Shown here in pieces: positions 50,870 through 60,106 of a DNA stretch of 64,000 nucleotides; the first letter of the stretch is position 1, and each line of letters starts with the position of its first letter. The notes beneath the pieces were generated by a model. That model was not told where the DNA came from. It saw nothing but the letters and a program-made list of their open reading frames with translations, and made no database searches. Origin of the DNA: JBCAXA01 sp039183535 (GTDB lineage: Bacteria > Pseudomonadota > Gammaproteobacteria > Steroidobacterales > Woeseiaceae). Position numbers and translations under genes: made by a program. The DNA lies in the NCBI GenBank assembly GCA_039183535.1, contig JBCDBO010000011.1:1-64000 (forward strand), given 5' to 3'.

Positions 50870-51976
50870 ATGCTGAGCGCGGACGGCATTGCGGCGCTGA
50901 TTTCGCCGGCGACGCAGTGGTTTTCGTTGCCCGGACCGCTGCGGCTAGATAGCGGCGCTGAGCTCGTCGGCGGACAGCTGGCCTACCGCACCTGGGGTCA
51001 GTTGGCAGCGGACGGCCGCAATGCTGTACTGGTTTGCCATGCGCTGACCGGTTCCGCCGACGTGGATACGTGGTGGCCCGGACTGATTGGCGCTGGCTTG
51101 GCCTTAGATCCAGCGAACGATTTCATTGTTTGTAGCAACGTGCTTGGCAGTTGTTATGGCAGCAGTGGTCCGCTAAGCCGTCGACCGGGCAGCGATGCGT
51201 TGTATGGCGGTGAGTTCCCGCGTCTAACCATTCGCGACATTATCCGCGCGCAGCGCAAATTGATTGATGCGCTCGGGATTCGGCAACTACGCTTGGTCAT
51301 CGGTCCGTCGCTAGGCGGTATGCAAACACTCGAATGGGCGGCAACCTACCCGGAGCTGGTTAGCGCGATTGCGCCGATTGGTGTATCCGGCCGGCACTCG
51401 GCGTGGTGCATTGCGACCAGCGAGGCACAGCGGCAAGCGATCTTCGCCGACCCGAATTGGCAAGGTGGTCGGTATTCACCAGCGCAAGCCCCGGAGCGAG
51501 GCCTAGCCGCAGCACGAATGATGGCGATGGTGAGTTATCGCAGTTGGGCAAACTTCGAGTCGCGGTTCGGCCGATCACTGCAGCCGGATAGCGACGCGCA
51601 CGATTTCCAGGTGCAGTCGTATCTTGCTCACCAAGGCCGGCGGATCAATGAACGATTCGACGCCGTGAGCTACGTACGGCTTACCGAATCGATGGACACG
51701 CACGACATCGCTCGGGGGCGCGGCGACTACCCGGCGGTTTTGGCCGCGTTGACGATGCCGGCGTTGGTTGTATCGGTGCCGTCGGATGTCTTATACCCAC
51801 CGCACGAGCAGCAGATACTGGCCCAACATTTACCGGCCGCAGAGCTAGTAGAGCTCGACTCGGAGCACGGGCACGATGGTTTTCTGATTGCCACCGATGC
51901 GTTGTCGGCCGAAATTCGGCGTTGGCGCGCGACGTTCGACCGCGGTCTGGCCGCTACAGGCGCAAACGCTCGATAA
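50870..51976 (+). CDS. metX: Homoserine O-acyltransferase, MetX type
   Basis: A 368-residue alpha/beta hydrolase. VLVCHALTGSADV, NVLGSCYGSSGP, the nucleophile elbow GPSLGGMQTLEW and the C-terminal Asp/His (YPPHEQ; SEHGHDGFL) match MetX. It activates homoserine by acetylation, or succinylation in some MetX enzymes; which acyl-CoA is used is not certain, though the MetY neighbour favours acetyl. Its 3' end overlaps leuB on the other strand by 23 bp. Confidence 0.93.
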   Translation: MLSADGIAALISPATQWFSLPGPLRLDSGAELVGGQLAYRTWGQLAADGRNAVLVCHALTGSADVDTWWPGLIGAGLALDPANDFIVCSNVLGSCYGSSGPLSRRPGSDALYGGEFPRLTIRDIIRAQRKLIDALGIRQLRLVIGPSLGGMQTLEWAATYPELVSAIAPIGVSGRHSAWCIATSEAQRQAIFADPNWQGGRYSPAQAPERGLAAARMMAMVSYRSWANFESRFGRSLQPDSDAHDFQVQSYLAHQGRRINERFDAVSYVRLTESMDTHDIARGRGDYPAVLAALTMPALVVSVPSDVLYPPHEQQILAQHLPAAELVELDSEHGHDGFLIATDALSAEIRRWRATFDRGLAATGANAR

Positions 51977-53015
51977 TGGCGTCGGTTAGCTCACTCGTCG
52001 ACACGGCGGCTCCGCCGTCGGCGATGTCGGCTGTGCGCACACCGCTTGAGACGGCCGCATCGATAGCTGTATCAATCGCATCGGCAACCGCCGCCGCCTT
52101 GAGGTTGTGACGACAGGCCATCGCCAAGCTCGCGATCGTTCCGCACGGGTTGGCAATCCCCTGGCCAGCGATATCCGGCGCCGAGCCATGAATGGGCTCG
52201 TATAGGCCCGGTCCATCATCGCCTAGCGATGCCGACGGTAGAAGACCGAGTGAGCCAGCTAACATCGACGCTTCGTCGGTCAGAATGTCGCCGAACATAT
52301 TCTCGGTAACGATCACGTCGAAACTGGCGGGGCGTGACAACAGATGCATCGCCGCGGCGTCCACCAGGACATGTTCGAGCTCGATACTCGGAAACTCGGA
52401 CCGGACGACCCGCTCCGTGGTCTCGCGCCACAAACGTGACGTCTCGAGGACATTGGCTTTATCGACCGACGTCAGCCGACCACGCCGCTCGTTGGCGAGC
52501 CGAGCGGCCACACGCACGATACGCTCAACCTCAGCAACCGTGTACTTGCACTCGTCCGTGGCCATCGTGTCCGTACGCTGTTTGGCGCCAAAGTAGATGC
52601 CGCCAGTCAATTCTCGAACGACAAGCAAGTCGGTGCCGGAGAGGCGCTCCTCGCGAAGTGGCGAGGCGCCGGCCAAGGCGGGCAGCGTTCGCACCGGCCT
52701 GAGGTTTGCGTACACGCCGAGCTCACGGCGCAGCGCAAGAAGCCCTTGCTCGGGGCGCACCGTCCGGTTGGGGTCGGACCACTTCGGTCCGCCGACGGCG
52801 CCAAGTAATACGGCGTCTGCCGCACGGCACTTGGCCGCTGTCGCCGGCGGCAACGGATCGTTGCAATCATCGATGGCCGCACCACCGATTAATGCTTCAT
52901 CAATCGTGACGTCAATAGCCCCTTGCGCAACACAATGCTCTACCACACGTCGCGCTGCCGCAGTCACCTCGGGGCCGATGCCGTCGCCGGGCAACAGCAA
53001 CAGATGGGCGCTCAA
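51954..53015 (-). CDS. leuB: 3-isopropylmalate dehydrogenase
   Basis: A 353-residue NAD-dependent decarboxylating dehydrogenase: LLLPGDGIGPEV, GAVGGPKW, RPVRTLP, ELTGGIYFG, SVDKANVLETSRLWRE, VTENMFGDILTDEASMLAGSLGLLPSAS and YEPIHGSAPDIAGQGIANP. Last gene of the ilvC-leuACDB operon; overlaps leuD by 4 bp. Confidence 0.98.
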   Translation of the reverse strand: MSAHLLLLPGDGIGPEVTAAARRVVEHCVAQGAIDVTIDEALIGGAAIDDCNDPLPPATAAKCRAADAVLLGAVGGPKWSDPNRTVRPEQGLLALRRELGVYANLRPVRTLPALAGASPLREERLSGTDLLVVRELTGGIYFGAKQRTDTMATDECKYTVAEVERIVRVAARLANERRGRLTSVDKANVLETSRLWRETTERVVRSEFPSIELEHVLVDAAAMHLLSRPASFDVIVTENMFGDILTDEASMLAGSLGLLPSASLGDDGPGLYEPIHGSAPDIAGQGIANPCGTIASLAMACRHNLKAAAVADAIDTAIDAAVSSGVRTADIADGGAAVSTSELTDAIIERLRL

Positions 53016-53587
53016 GGTCGCTTGGCCTCGAACTGCGCGATAGCGTCGTCTTGTTGCAGCAAAAAGCCGAGTTGGTCGATCCCTTCCATCAAACAGTAGC
53101 GCGCGAAATTGTCGATCGGAAAGTCGACCGTACGATCGTCGGGAAAGCGGATGTGGCGTGCTTCGAGGTCGACGGTTAGCTCGATTCCCGGGTTCGCCAG
53201 CAACTCCGCATGTGTATCTGGATCGACCACGACGGGCAGCAGTCCGTTCTTAAGCGAGTTGGACCGAAAGATGTCAGCAATTTCAGAACTGATGACAGCT
53301 TCAAAGCCGAAATCGAGTAACGCCCATGGGGCATGTTCACGCGACGAGCCACATCCAAAGTTGTTGCCGGCCACAAGAATTCGCGCGGTTTTCGCGGCAG
53401 CGCTGTTCAGTGGCGCATCGCTAATCTCGCTGCCGTTGCTCGCGAAACGCCAGTCGGCAAAGGCGTGTTGCCCAAGGCCGCTGCGTTCCGTTGTCGTCAA
53501 AAATCGTGCGGGGATGATTTGGTCGGTATCGATGTTGGTCTCGGTAAGCACGAACGTTGCCGAGCGAATCGTCTTGATCGGTTTCAT
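53012..53587 (-). CDS. leuD: 3-isopropylmalate dehydratase small subunit
   Basis: A 191-residue swivel-domain protein: TDQIIPARFL, ILVAGNNFGCGSSREHAPWAL, FEAVISSEIADIFRSNSLKNGLLPVV. The ATG at 53587 is 4 bp after the leuC stop and is preceded by GGGAAG; longer upstream frames run into leuC and are rejected. Confidence 0.97.
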   Translation of the reverse strand: MKPIKTIRSATFVLTETNIDTDQIIPARFLTTTERSGLGQHAFADWRFASNGSEISDAPLNSAAAKTARILVAGNNFGCGSSREHAPWALLDFGFEAVISSEIADIFRSNSLKNGLLPVVVDPDTHAELLANPGIELTVDLEARHIRFPDDRTVDFPIDNFARYCLMEGIDQLGFLLQQDDAIAQFEAKRP

Positions 53588-53591
53588 CGTA

Positions 53592-55001
53592 TTAGCTTCC
53601 CGATAACAATGGGCGCGGATCTGCAATGCAGCCGGCGATCGCGCTGGCTGCCGCCGTTTCCGGGCTCGCGAGCACGGTACGGGCGCCGACGCCTTGCCGG
53701 CCTTCAAAGTTTCGGTTGCTGGTGCTAACGGCTAGCTTACCGCGCGGCACCGTGTCGCCATTCATTCCAAGACACATCGAGCAGCCCGGTTCGCGCCATT
53801 CGGCACCCGCGGCGCGAAACACATCGTCGAGTCCTGCTGCTTCCGCGTCGGCTTTGACTTGTTCGCTGCCCGGCACGACCAGCATACGAACACCGTCCGC
53901 CACGCGTTGATCGCGTAATACGTTGGCGGCCGATTGCAAGTCGCTGAGCCGTGAATTCGTGCAGCTTCCGACAAACACAACATCGATCGGCGTACCGGCA
54001 ATCGGTCGACCGCTCTCGAGCCCCATGTAGTCCAGTGCTTTCTGAAACGCATCATCCCCGGCGCCGGTTGGCACGGCCGCATCAACATCGACGACCATAC
54101 CCGGGTTTGTGCCGAACGTGACCTTCGGCGCGAGCGCACTCGCGTCGATATTCACCTCTGTGTCAAAGCGAGCGTCGGGGTCGCTCGGCAACGCGCGCCA
54201 ACGCGCCACAGCCTGATCCCACGCAGCGCCGCTGGGGGCCATGGGTCGTCCGGCCACGTAGTTGAGCGTTGTATCGTCTGGGGCGATAAGGCCAGCCCGC
54301 GCGCCGCCTTCAATCGACATGTTGCAGACTGTCATCCGCTGCTCCATCGACAACGCCGAGATGGTTGAGCCGCGATACTCGATAACATGACCGGTTCCGC
54401 CAGCGACACCAATTTTGCCAATAACCGCAAGGATGATGTCCTTCGCTGTTACACCTGGCGGGAGCGCACCGTTGACATTAACGGCCATCGTTTTCGCTTT
54501 GCGTTGCAATAGACACTGCGTGGCAAGGACATGGCCGACCTCGCTAGCGCCGATCCCAAAGGCCAAGGCACCAAACGCGCCATGGGTCGATGTATGCGAG
54601 TCGCCACAGACAATCGTCTTGCCCGGCTGCGTCGCACCGAGTTCTGGACCGATGACATGGACGATACCGCGGTACGGGCTGCCAAAATCGTGTAACTCGA
54701 TACCGAACTTTTTGCAGTTAGCTTGCATCGCGCGAATCTGTGCAGCCGCGGCAGGGCCGACGATATCGATGTCCGATAACTGCCGAACAGGTGTCGTTGG
54801 CGTCGAGTGATCCATCGTTGCCAGCGTCAAATCGGGGCGACGCACCTTGAGCCCGCGATCGCCAAGCAGCGTAAATGCCTGCGGTGTCGTGACCTCATGG
54901 ATAAGGTGCAAGTCGATGTACAGTACGGCTGGCGTATCCGCGGTTTCGGGCGCAACCAAATGCTGGTCCCAAATTTTTTCGTAAAGCGTTTTAGCGGTCA
55001 T
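53592..55001 (-). CDS. leuC: 3-isopropylmalate dehydratase large subunit
   Basis: A 469-residue aconitase-family protein: TLYEKIWDQHLV, VYCGDSHTST-like IVCGDSHTSTHGAFGALAFG, VFVGSCTNSRLSDL and GCSMCLGMNGD with the cluster cysteines. Partner of LeuD. Confidence 0.98.
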   Translation of the reverse strand: MTAKTLYEKIWDQHLVAPETADTPAVLYIDLHLIHEVTTPQAFTLLGDRGLKVRRPDLTLATMDHSTPTTPVRQLSDIDIVGPAAAAQIRAMQANCKKFGIELHDFGSPYRGIVHVIGPELGATQPGKTIVCGDSHTSTHGAFGALAFGIGASEVGHVLATQCLLQRKAKTMAVNVNGALPPGVTAKDIILAVIGKIGVAGGTGHVIEYRGSTISALSMEQRMTVCNMSIEGGARAGLIAPDDTTLNYVAGRPMAPSGAAWDQAVARWRALPSDPDARFDTEVNIDASALAPKVTFGTNPGMVVDVDAAVPTGAGDDAFQKALDYMGLESGRPIAGTPIDVVFVGSCTNSRLSDLQSAANVLRDQRVADGVRMLVVPGSEQVKADAEAAGLDDVFRAAGAEWREPGCSMCLGMNGDTVPRGKLAVSTSNRNFEGRQGVGARTVLASPETAAASAIAGCIADPRPLLSGS

Positions 55002-55019
55002 GGGTAGCGGCTGCGGACG

Positions 55020-56600
55020 TTAAACGTTGACGAGATGATCGGTACGGTCGCCGCGGCTAGCGCGGCCCGATGCGACGCGACGCAAAATGCGGTTGATGAC
55101 CTCAAGGTGAGCACGCGTGCCGGCTTCGACGATATCGACGCTGACGCCATGACCGCGATACGTCTCGGCATCGTGCTCGACGGTGACGACGACTTCACAC
55201 TGCGCATCCTCGCCCATGGATAGGCTGCGTAATTCGAAGTTTTTCAGTTCCAAACGTAAGCCGGTTAGCTCCGCCAAAGCTTCGGCTGCGGCCTCGATCG
55301 GACCTTCACCGGTGGCCGTTAGCGTGTGCGACGCTTGTTCATCGTCGAGCAACGTCAACGTAGCTGATGCCGCTCGACCGGTACCGGTCGTTATCTCAAA
55401 CGATTGCATCGACCATGGGCCGCGGGTATTGCCATCCGCACTCAATACAATCGCTTCGATGTCAGCGTCGAACATGTCTTTCTTGCGATCGGCAAGTTTC
55501 TTGAAGTCGAGAAACGCGCGGTTGAGTTCAAACTCGTCGAGTTCGAAGCCAAGCTGCTCCACGCGCTCGCGAAACGCGTGTCGACCGCTGTGTTTGCCGA
55601 GCACGAGATTAGAGCGGGTGAGGCCGACGTCCTCAGGCCGCATAATTTCGTACGTGGATGCGTGTTTGAGCATGCCATGTTGATGGATGCCGGCTTCGTG
55701 CGCGAACGCATTCTCACCAACGATCGCTTTGTTTCTCGGGATGCTCATCCCCGTTACTGAGGATACCAAGCGTGCCGTTGGGTAAAGCCGGGTCGTGTCA
55801 ACGCGTGTATCAATATCGAAAAAGTCGGGCCGGGTGCGAAGCGCCATAACCACTTCTTCCAACGAACAGTTTCCCGCGCGTTCGCCAATCCCGTTGATCG
55901 TGCACTCAACTTGGCGCGCGCCAGCGCTAACCGCTGCCAAACTGTTGGCGACAGCCATCCCAAGATCGTCGTGGCAATGGACCGACAGAATCGCCTTGTC
56001 GATGTCGCTAACGTTATCGATCAGATAGCGGAACAAACGATGGAACTCGCCGGGTACCGTGTAGCCGACCGTATCGGGCACGTTAATCGTCGTCGCGCCG
56101 GCAGCGATGGCAGCGCTGACGACTTCGGCAAGGAACGGTAACTCCGTCCGCGAGGCGTCCTCAGGCGAGAACTCAACATCGTCGCAGAACGAACGAGCTA
56201 ACTCGATGGCGCCAACCGCGCTGCGAATGATCTCTTCTTTCGCCATGTTTAATTTGTATTCGCGGTGAATAGCGCTGGTGGCGACGAAGACATGAATTCG
56301 CGGGTTTGCTGCCTCCTTGATGGCGTTCCACGCTTTTTCGATATCCTCAGGGTTACAGCGCGCAAGACTGCAAACCGATGCATGGCGGATTTGCTCAGCG
56401 CACGCTTGCACCGACTCAAAGTCACCCGGGGACGCCGCGGCGAAACCCGCTTCGATAATGTCGACTCCGAGCTCGTCAAGCGCCTCCGCGATACGAAGTT
56501 TTTCGCGTAGCGTCATGCTGCAACCAGGTGCTTGCTCGCCATCGCGCAAGGTCGTATCGAAAATTCGTACTCGCTCTTCGTTGCCAGTGCCTGTCGTCAT
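55020..56600 (-). CDS. leuA: 2-isopropylmalate synthase
   Basis: A 526-residue enzyme committing 2-ketoisovalerate to leucine. The HMGL-like barrel has RIFDTTLRDGEQAPGCSM, VHCHDDLGMAVANSLAAV, GIGERAGN; the C-terminal LeuA dimer/regulatory domain has the leucine-feedback region (GPIEAAAEALAEL). ATG 56600 with CGGAG seven bases upstream is chosen over a start 15 codons earlier. Confidence 0.97.
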   Translation of the reverse strand: MTTGTGNEERVRIFDTTLRDGEQAPGCSMTLREKLRIAEALDELGVDIIEAGFAAASPGDFESVQACAEQIRHASVCSLARCNPEDIEKAWNAIKEAANPRIHVFVATSAIHREYKLNMAKEEIIRSAVGAIELARSFCDDVEFSPEDASRTELPFLAEVVSAAIAAGATTINVPDTVGYTVPGEFHRLFRYLIDNVSDIDKAILSVHCHDDLGMAVANSLAAVSAGARQVECTINGIGERAGNCSLEEVVMALRTRPDFFDIDTRVDTTRLYPTARLVSSVTGMSIPRNKAIVGENAFAHEAGIHQHGMLKHASTYEIMRPEDVGLTRSNLVLGKHSGRHAFRERVEQLGFELDEFELNRAFLDFKKLADRKKDMFDADIEAIVLSADGNTRGPWSMQSFEITTGTGRAASATLTLLDDEQASHTLTATGEGPIEAAAEALAELTGLRLELKNFELRSLSMGEDAQCEVVVTVEHDAETYRGHGVSVDIVEAGTRAHLEVINRILRRVASGRASRGDRTDHLVNV

Positions 56601-56629
56601 CGGTGCTCTCCGTGAGTGACTGCGCGTGA

Positions 56630-57616
56630 TTACCCTTCCAACCAATCCATCTGACCGCGGAGCTTAACGCCAACCGCTTCGATGGGGTGCTCGAGATCCT
56701 CGTTCATCATCCGTTTGTACTCGCTGCGGCCATTGGCATTCTCGTCAATCCATTGGCGCGCAAACACGCCTTCCTGAATGTCTTTGAGAACACCGCGCAT
56801 TGACTCTTTGACCGTCGCATCGATAACGCGCGGGCCGCGTGTCAGGTCGCCGTACTGGGCTGTTTCGCTGATGAACTCGTGCATTTTCTTCAGCCCACCT
56901 TCGTGCAACAGGTCCACGATAAGCTTGAGCTCGTGCATGCACTCGTAATAGGCGACTTCCGGTTGATAACCGGCCTCGACCAGAACCTCGAAACCCTTGA
57001 GCACAAGTTCTGTCGCGCCGCCGCACAGCACCGCCTGCTCGCCGAACAAGTCGGTCTCAGTCTCTTCTTTAAATGTCGTTTCGATGACACCAGCGCGGGC
57101 GCCGCCGATACCCGATGCATAGGCGAGGGCGCGCGATAATGCCTGACCGGTTGGGTTGGCGTGAACGGCCACTAAGCAGGGTACGCCTTTACCTTGTTCG
57201 TATTGTCGCCGCACCAAATCGCCAGGTCCCTTCGGCGCGATCATGACAACGTCAAGATCGGCACGCGGCTCAATTTGTGCGAAATGAATGTTAAAGCCGT
57301 GGGCGAATAACAGCGCCGCGCCTTGTTTAAGATGCGGTTCGGCTTGCGCGTAAATAGCGGCCTGCGGAACGTCCGGCGCGAGAATAGCGACGAGATCGGC
57401 CTCGGCGGCGGCGGCCTCGATCGTTTTAACCTCGAGTCCATCCGCTGTCGCTTTATGCCAGCTTGCGCCGCCCTCTCTGAGTCCGGCGACAACCCGAATG
57501 CCGCTATCGCGCAGGTTCAATGCGTGGGCTCGGCCTTGGCTACCATAACCAACGATCACTACGGTGGCATCGGCAAGCGCTGTCTTGTCGACATCGGCTT
57601 CGGTGTACATCTTCAT
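56630..57616 (-). CDS. ilvC: Ketol-acid reductoisomerase, class I (short)
   Basis: A 328-residue NADPH enzyme: VVIVGYGSQGRAHALNLRDSG is the Rossmann loop, GPGDLVRRQYEQGKGVPCLV, and the C-terminal knotted domain ETETDLFGEQAVLCGG and YYECMHELKLIVDLLHEGG hold the Mg2+ ligands. First structural gene of the operon, downstream of a leucine-type attenuator. Confidence 0.98.
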   Translation of the reverse strand: MKMYTEADVDKTALADATVVIVGYGSQGRAHALNLRDSGIRVVAGLREGGASWHKATADGLEVKTIEAAAAEADLVAILAPDVPQAAIYAQAEPHLKQGAALLFAHGFNIHFAQIEPRADLDVVMIAPKGPGDLVRRQYEQGKGVPCLVAVHANPTGQALSRALAYASGIGGARAGVIETTFKEETETDLFGEQAVLCGGATELVLKGFEVLVEAGYQPEVAYYECMHELKLIVDLLHEGGLKKMHEFISETAQYGDLTRGPRVIDATVKESMRGVLKDIQEGVFARQWIDENANGRSEYKRMMNEDLEHPIEAVGVKLRGQMDWLEG

Positions 57617-57646
57617 TATATGGGTCCTTAACCTCGAGGTAGTGCC

Positions 57647-57689
57647 AAAAAAAAACCCCGATCCGCAGTGTTGTCGGGCCGGGGTTTTT
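57647..57689 (-). terminator. Attenuator terminator of the ilvC-leuACDB operon
   Basis: Read on the minus strand, AAAAACCCCG (57689-57680) pairs with CGGGGTTTTT (57660-57651), and the 3' arm runs into nine T. It lies between the leader peptide stop and ilvC, as expected of a transcription attenuator. Confidence 0.85.
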
Positions 57690-57712
57690 GCGACTGGTTG
57701 TCTTTTTTCTAG

Positions 57713-57796
57713 CTAGCCGCCACCCTCTCGCTCCGTAAGGAGTGCGAGCGGCAGGAGCAGCGCTAGGCGTGCAGCGTTTGGTGCCCGAAAAATCAT
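57713..57796 (-). CDS. Leucine-rich leader peptide of the ilvC-leuACDB operon
   Basis: A 27-codon frame: MIFRAPNAAR, LALLLPLALL, TEREGGG. Seven of ten residues in the middle are leucine (codons CTA, CTG, CTC, CTG, CTC, CTC, CTT). Stop TAG is 23 bp before the attenuator. The RNA over the last leucine codons folds as a hairpin (57727-57748). Scarce charged tRNA-Leu would stall the ribosome there and favour antitermination. No SD precedes the ATG; the predicted transcription start almost coincides with it, so the peptide may be translated from a leaderless end. Confidence 0.8.
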   Translation of the reverse strand: MIFRAPNAARLALLLPLALLTEREGGG

Positions 57797-57802
57797 CCCC
57801 CG

Positions 57803-57831
57803 ATGATGTTGCACCGGCGGGTCACTGTCAA
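57803..57831 (-). promoter_or_regulatory. Predicted promoter of the ilvC-leuACDB operon
   Basis: On the minus strand a consensus TTGACA (57831-57826), 17-bp spacer and CATCAT (57808-57803). The start of transcription would fall at about 57796. Confidence 0.55.
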
Positions 57832-57845
57832 CGATTCAATGACGG

Positions 57846-58823
57846 TTAGCGTACGGCAACGACAAGTTTTCCGATCGCTCGACGCTCTGCCAGCGTCGTC
57901 AACGCGTCGATCGCATCCTCCAACGGAACGGGCGGCTGAATTGTCGGGTGTAAGAGACCGGTTTGCAGCAGTCGCTGCAGCTCCCCCATGTTATGTGCAT
58001 GTTTGGATGGTTCATTCGCGACGTGCTGGCCCCAGTACACACCGACGGCAGCCGCCCCTTTGAGCAGCAAACGATTTGCGGGCAAGGATGCAATGTCGCC
58101 AGCAGCGAAACCCACGATCAATAAACGCCCGCCCCACGCCAGGCAGCGAAGCGCTTGATCGGTGAACTCGGCCCCGACTGGGTCATAAATAATGTCGGCG
58201 CCACGTTTGTCGGTTAGTTCACGAACGCGATCGACGAGTGACTCATCAACGTAGTTAATAAGGTCGGTGGCACCAAGCGCCTTCGCGGCATCGAGCTTTT
58301 CGGCGGTGCTAGCGGCGGCGATGACTCGCGCGCCAGCCGCAACCGCGATATCAACGGCTGCTAGGCCAACGCCACCGGCTGCGCCGAGTACCAAGACGGT
58401 ATCGCCACTGTTGATCGCGCCGCGATCGTGCAAGGCATGGTACGACGTGCCATATGCGAGCGTGAAGGCAGCAGCCAACGGCGCAGGCACCTCATCCGGG
58501 ATGGGATACACGCTAGCGGCAGGTGCTACAGCCAACTCTGCGAGCCCGCCACTTGCCATGAACGCGCCAACGCGCTGCCCGGCGGTAAATCCGCGTACAC
58601 GCTCACCGAGCGCGGTAATTCGGCCCGCAATTTCGAGCCCGGGGACGAACGGCAACGGCGGTTGAACTTGGTAGCGGCCTGCGATCATCAAAACGTCGGG
58701 GAAATTCAGTCCGCACGCATCGACGGCAATGGCGACATCGTTGGGGCCCGGCGTGGGCTCCGCGATATCGGTCAGCGTCAATGACGCAGGAATACCGTGT
58801 TGCTGGCAAAGAACAGCGCGCAT
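57846..58823 (-). CDS. NADPH:quinone oxidoreductase family protein (MDR superfamily)
   Basis: A 325-residue medium-chain dehydrogenase/reductase without the structural zinc cysteines: RAVLCQQHGIP, ACGLNFPDVLMIAGRYQ, FVPGLEIAGRI, VLGAAGGVGLAAVDIAV Rossmann loop, YDPVGAEFTDQALRCLAWGGRLLIVGF. The motif set is that of zinc-independent quinone oxidoreductases or enoyl reductases. ATG 58823 matches the family start MRAV. Confidence 0.9.
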   Translation of the reverse strand: MRAVLCQQHGIPASLTLTDIAEPTPGPNDVAIAVDACGLNFPDVLMIAGRYQVQPPLPFVPGLEIAGRITALGERVRGFTAGQRVGAFMASGGLAELAVAPAASVYPIPDEVPAPLAAAFTLAYGTSYHALHDRGAINSGDTVLVLGAAGGVGLAAVDIAVAAGARVIAAASTAEKLDAAKALGATDLINYVDESLVDRVRELTDKRGADIIYDPVGAEFTDQALRCLAWGGRLLIVGFAAGDIASLPANRLLLKGAAAVGVYWGQHVANEPSKHAHNMGELQRLLQTGLLHPTIQPPVPLEDAIDALTTLAERRAIGKLVVAVR

Positions 58824-59322
58824 AGGAAAGTCTCTAAGTCGTGGCAAAGAAGCGAACGGTAAGTAAATATGTAGGCAGCGTCGATGCCATCATCGCTACC
58901 CAAACACATTATATACAGCTGCTAAAAGCCGTTTCAGGCGACACCGTTTTGGCGGTTGATTGTTACCGTGGCCCGATCGCCCCCGTCGTCGCAACATTTA
59001 CCTTAATCATTGTTTCTTAGCGCGTTGTTGGCACATGCAATCCATCGCCGGCAAATACGTTTCCGGACTGGCGTCACAATATTGCTGTGTTATTCTTGCC
59101 CCACGCCGCAGGGGGCGACGTGGCTGCCGTTGTGCCTGCTAAAAGGTAGAAGGGGCAGTCGTACGCAGGATTACGCGACCGGTGGGGGCCATCGCTATTG
59201 ACCGGGAAACGGTCAATAACTCAAGCGCCGCCATCGCCGCGACACGGGGCGCGTCGGGGGGTTATCTGGTGCGTCTGCAACAAGAATTTTTTACAAAGCA
59301 GAACCTGACTTAAGGAGCGTTC
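58824..59322. other. Non-coding gap before the TonB operon
   Basis: About 500 bp with no convincing coding region. It must hold the promoter of the TonB operon; the only clear structure is the palindrome at 59196-59218. A Fur box was looked for by eye and not recognised. Confidence 0.5.
59196..59218 (+). promoter_or_regulatory. Perfect 9-bp inverted repeat in the TonB operon leader
   Basis: TATTGACCG (59196-59204) and CGGTCAATA (59210-59218) around GGAAA. No T-run follows, so it is not an intrinsic terminator; it could be an operator or an mRNA hairpin. It lies 105 bp before the first gene. Confidence 0.55.
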
Positions 59323-60102
59323 ATGATTCCGCGAAACCACGGCGGCCGTTTGGCCGTTATCGGAGCAGCTATTGGCATGCTGCTCGCTGCGGGCACCGCT
59401 ACAGCCCAGTCTGTAGACAGAGTCCTGGAAGCCGAGAAACAGCGTGTTCGGCAAAACCAGGAGGCTCAAAAGCGGATCGATAACATCGTTCAACAGACGA
59501 ACGAAATCGTTAACGATTACCGTGGCGTAACGAAAGAAATCGACGGCCTTAAAATCTACAACCGCCTGATGGAAGCGCAAACCGCGAAACAACAAGCGAA
59601 GTTGGATGAGATCACCGAGTCGATGGAAAAGGCCAACGTCATTAACCGGCAGATCTTCCCGCTGATGACCCGGATGATTGAGGGCATTGAAAAGTTCGTT
59701 GCTCTCGACGTGCCGTTCCTTTTGGAAGAGCGCACAAAGCGCATCGACGACCTAAAGGCGTTGATGGATCGTCCGGACGTTACCGTTGCGGAGAAATTCC
59801 GCAAGGTGATGGAGGCGTACCAGATCGAAAGTGACTACGGTCGCAATATCGAGCAATACGAAGCGGCTGTCCCCGTTGAAGGGGGTGGTGAGCTGACGGT
59901 CGATTTCCTCCGGATTGGCCGCGTTGCCCTGCTTTACCAATCGTCCGACGGCAGCCGTACCGGCCGCTGGGACAACGACGCACGCGCGTTCGTCGACGCT
60001 AGCGAGTATCGCAATGAAGTCCGCGAGGGGCTTGACGTCGCGACGCAGAAAATCGCACCGGTTTTGCTGCAGGTTCCGGTAGCAGCACCAGGTGGAGAAT
60101 AA
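59323..60102 (+). CDS. DUF3450 family periplasmic protein of a TonB system
   Basis: A 259-residue protein, AAGGAG upstream. Signal peptide to ATAQ (about residue 29), then a long coiled coil (VDRVLEAEKQRVRQNQEAQK ... IVQQTNEIVNDYR) and a C-terminal domain with LRIGRVALLYQSSDGSRTG and WDNDARAFV. These are DUF3450 features. The family is encoded with long ExbB-like proteins and is thought to modulate TonB energy transduction. Confidence 0.92.
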   Translation: MIPRNHGGRLAVIGAAIGMLLAAGTATAQSVDRVLEAEKQRVRQNQEAQKRIDNIVQQTNEIVNDYRGVTKEIDGLKIYNRLMEAQTAKQQAKLDEITESMEKANVINRQIFPLMTRMIEGIEKFVALDVPFLLEERTKRIDDLKALMDRPDVTVAEKFRKVMEAYQIESDYGRNIEQYEAAVPVEGGGELTVDFLRIGRVALLYQSSDGSRTGRWDNDARAFVDASEYRNEVREGLDVATQKIAPVLLQVPVAAPGGE

Positions 60103-60106
60103 GAAT

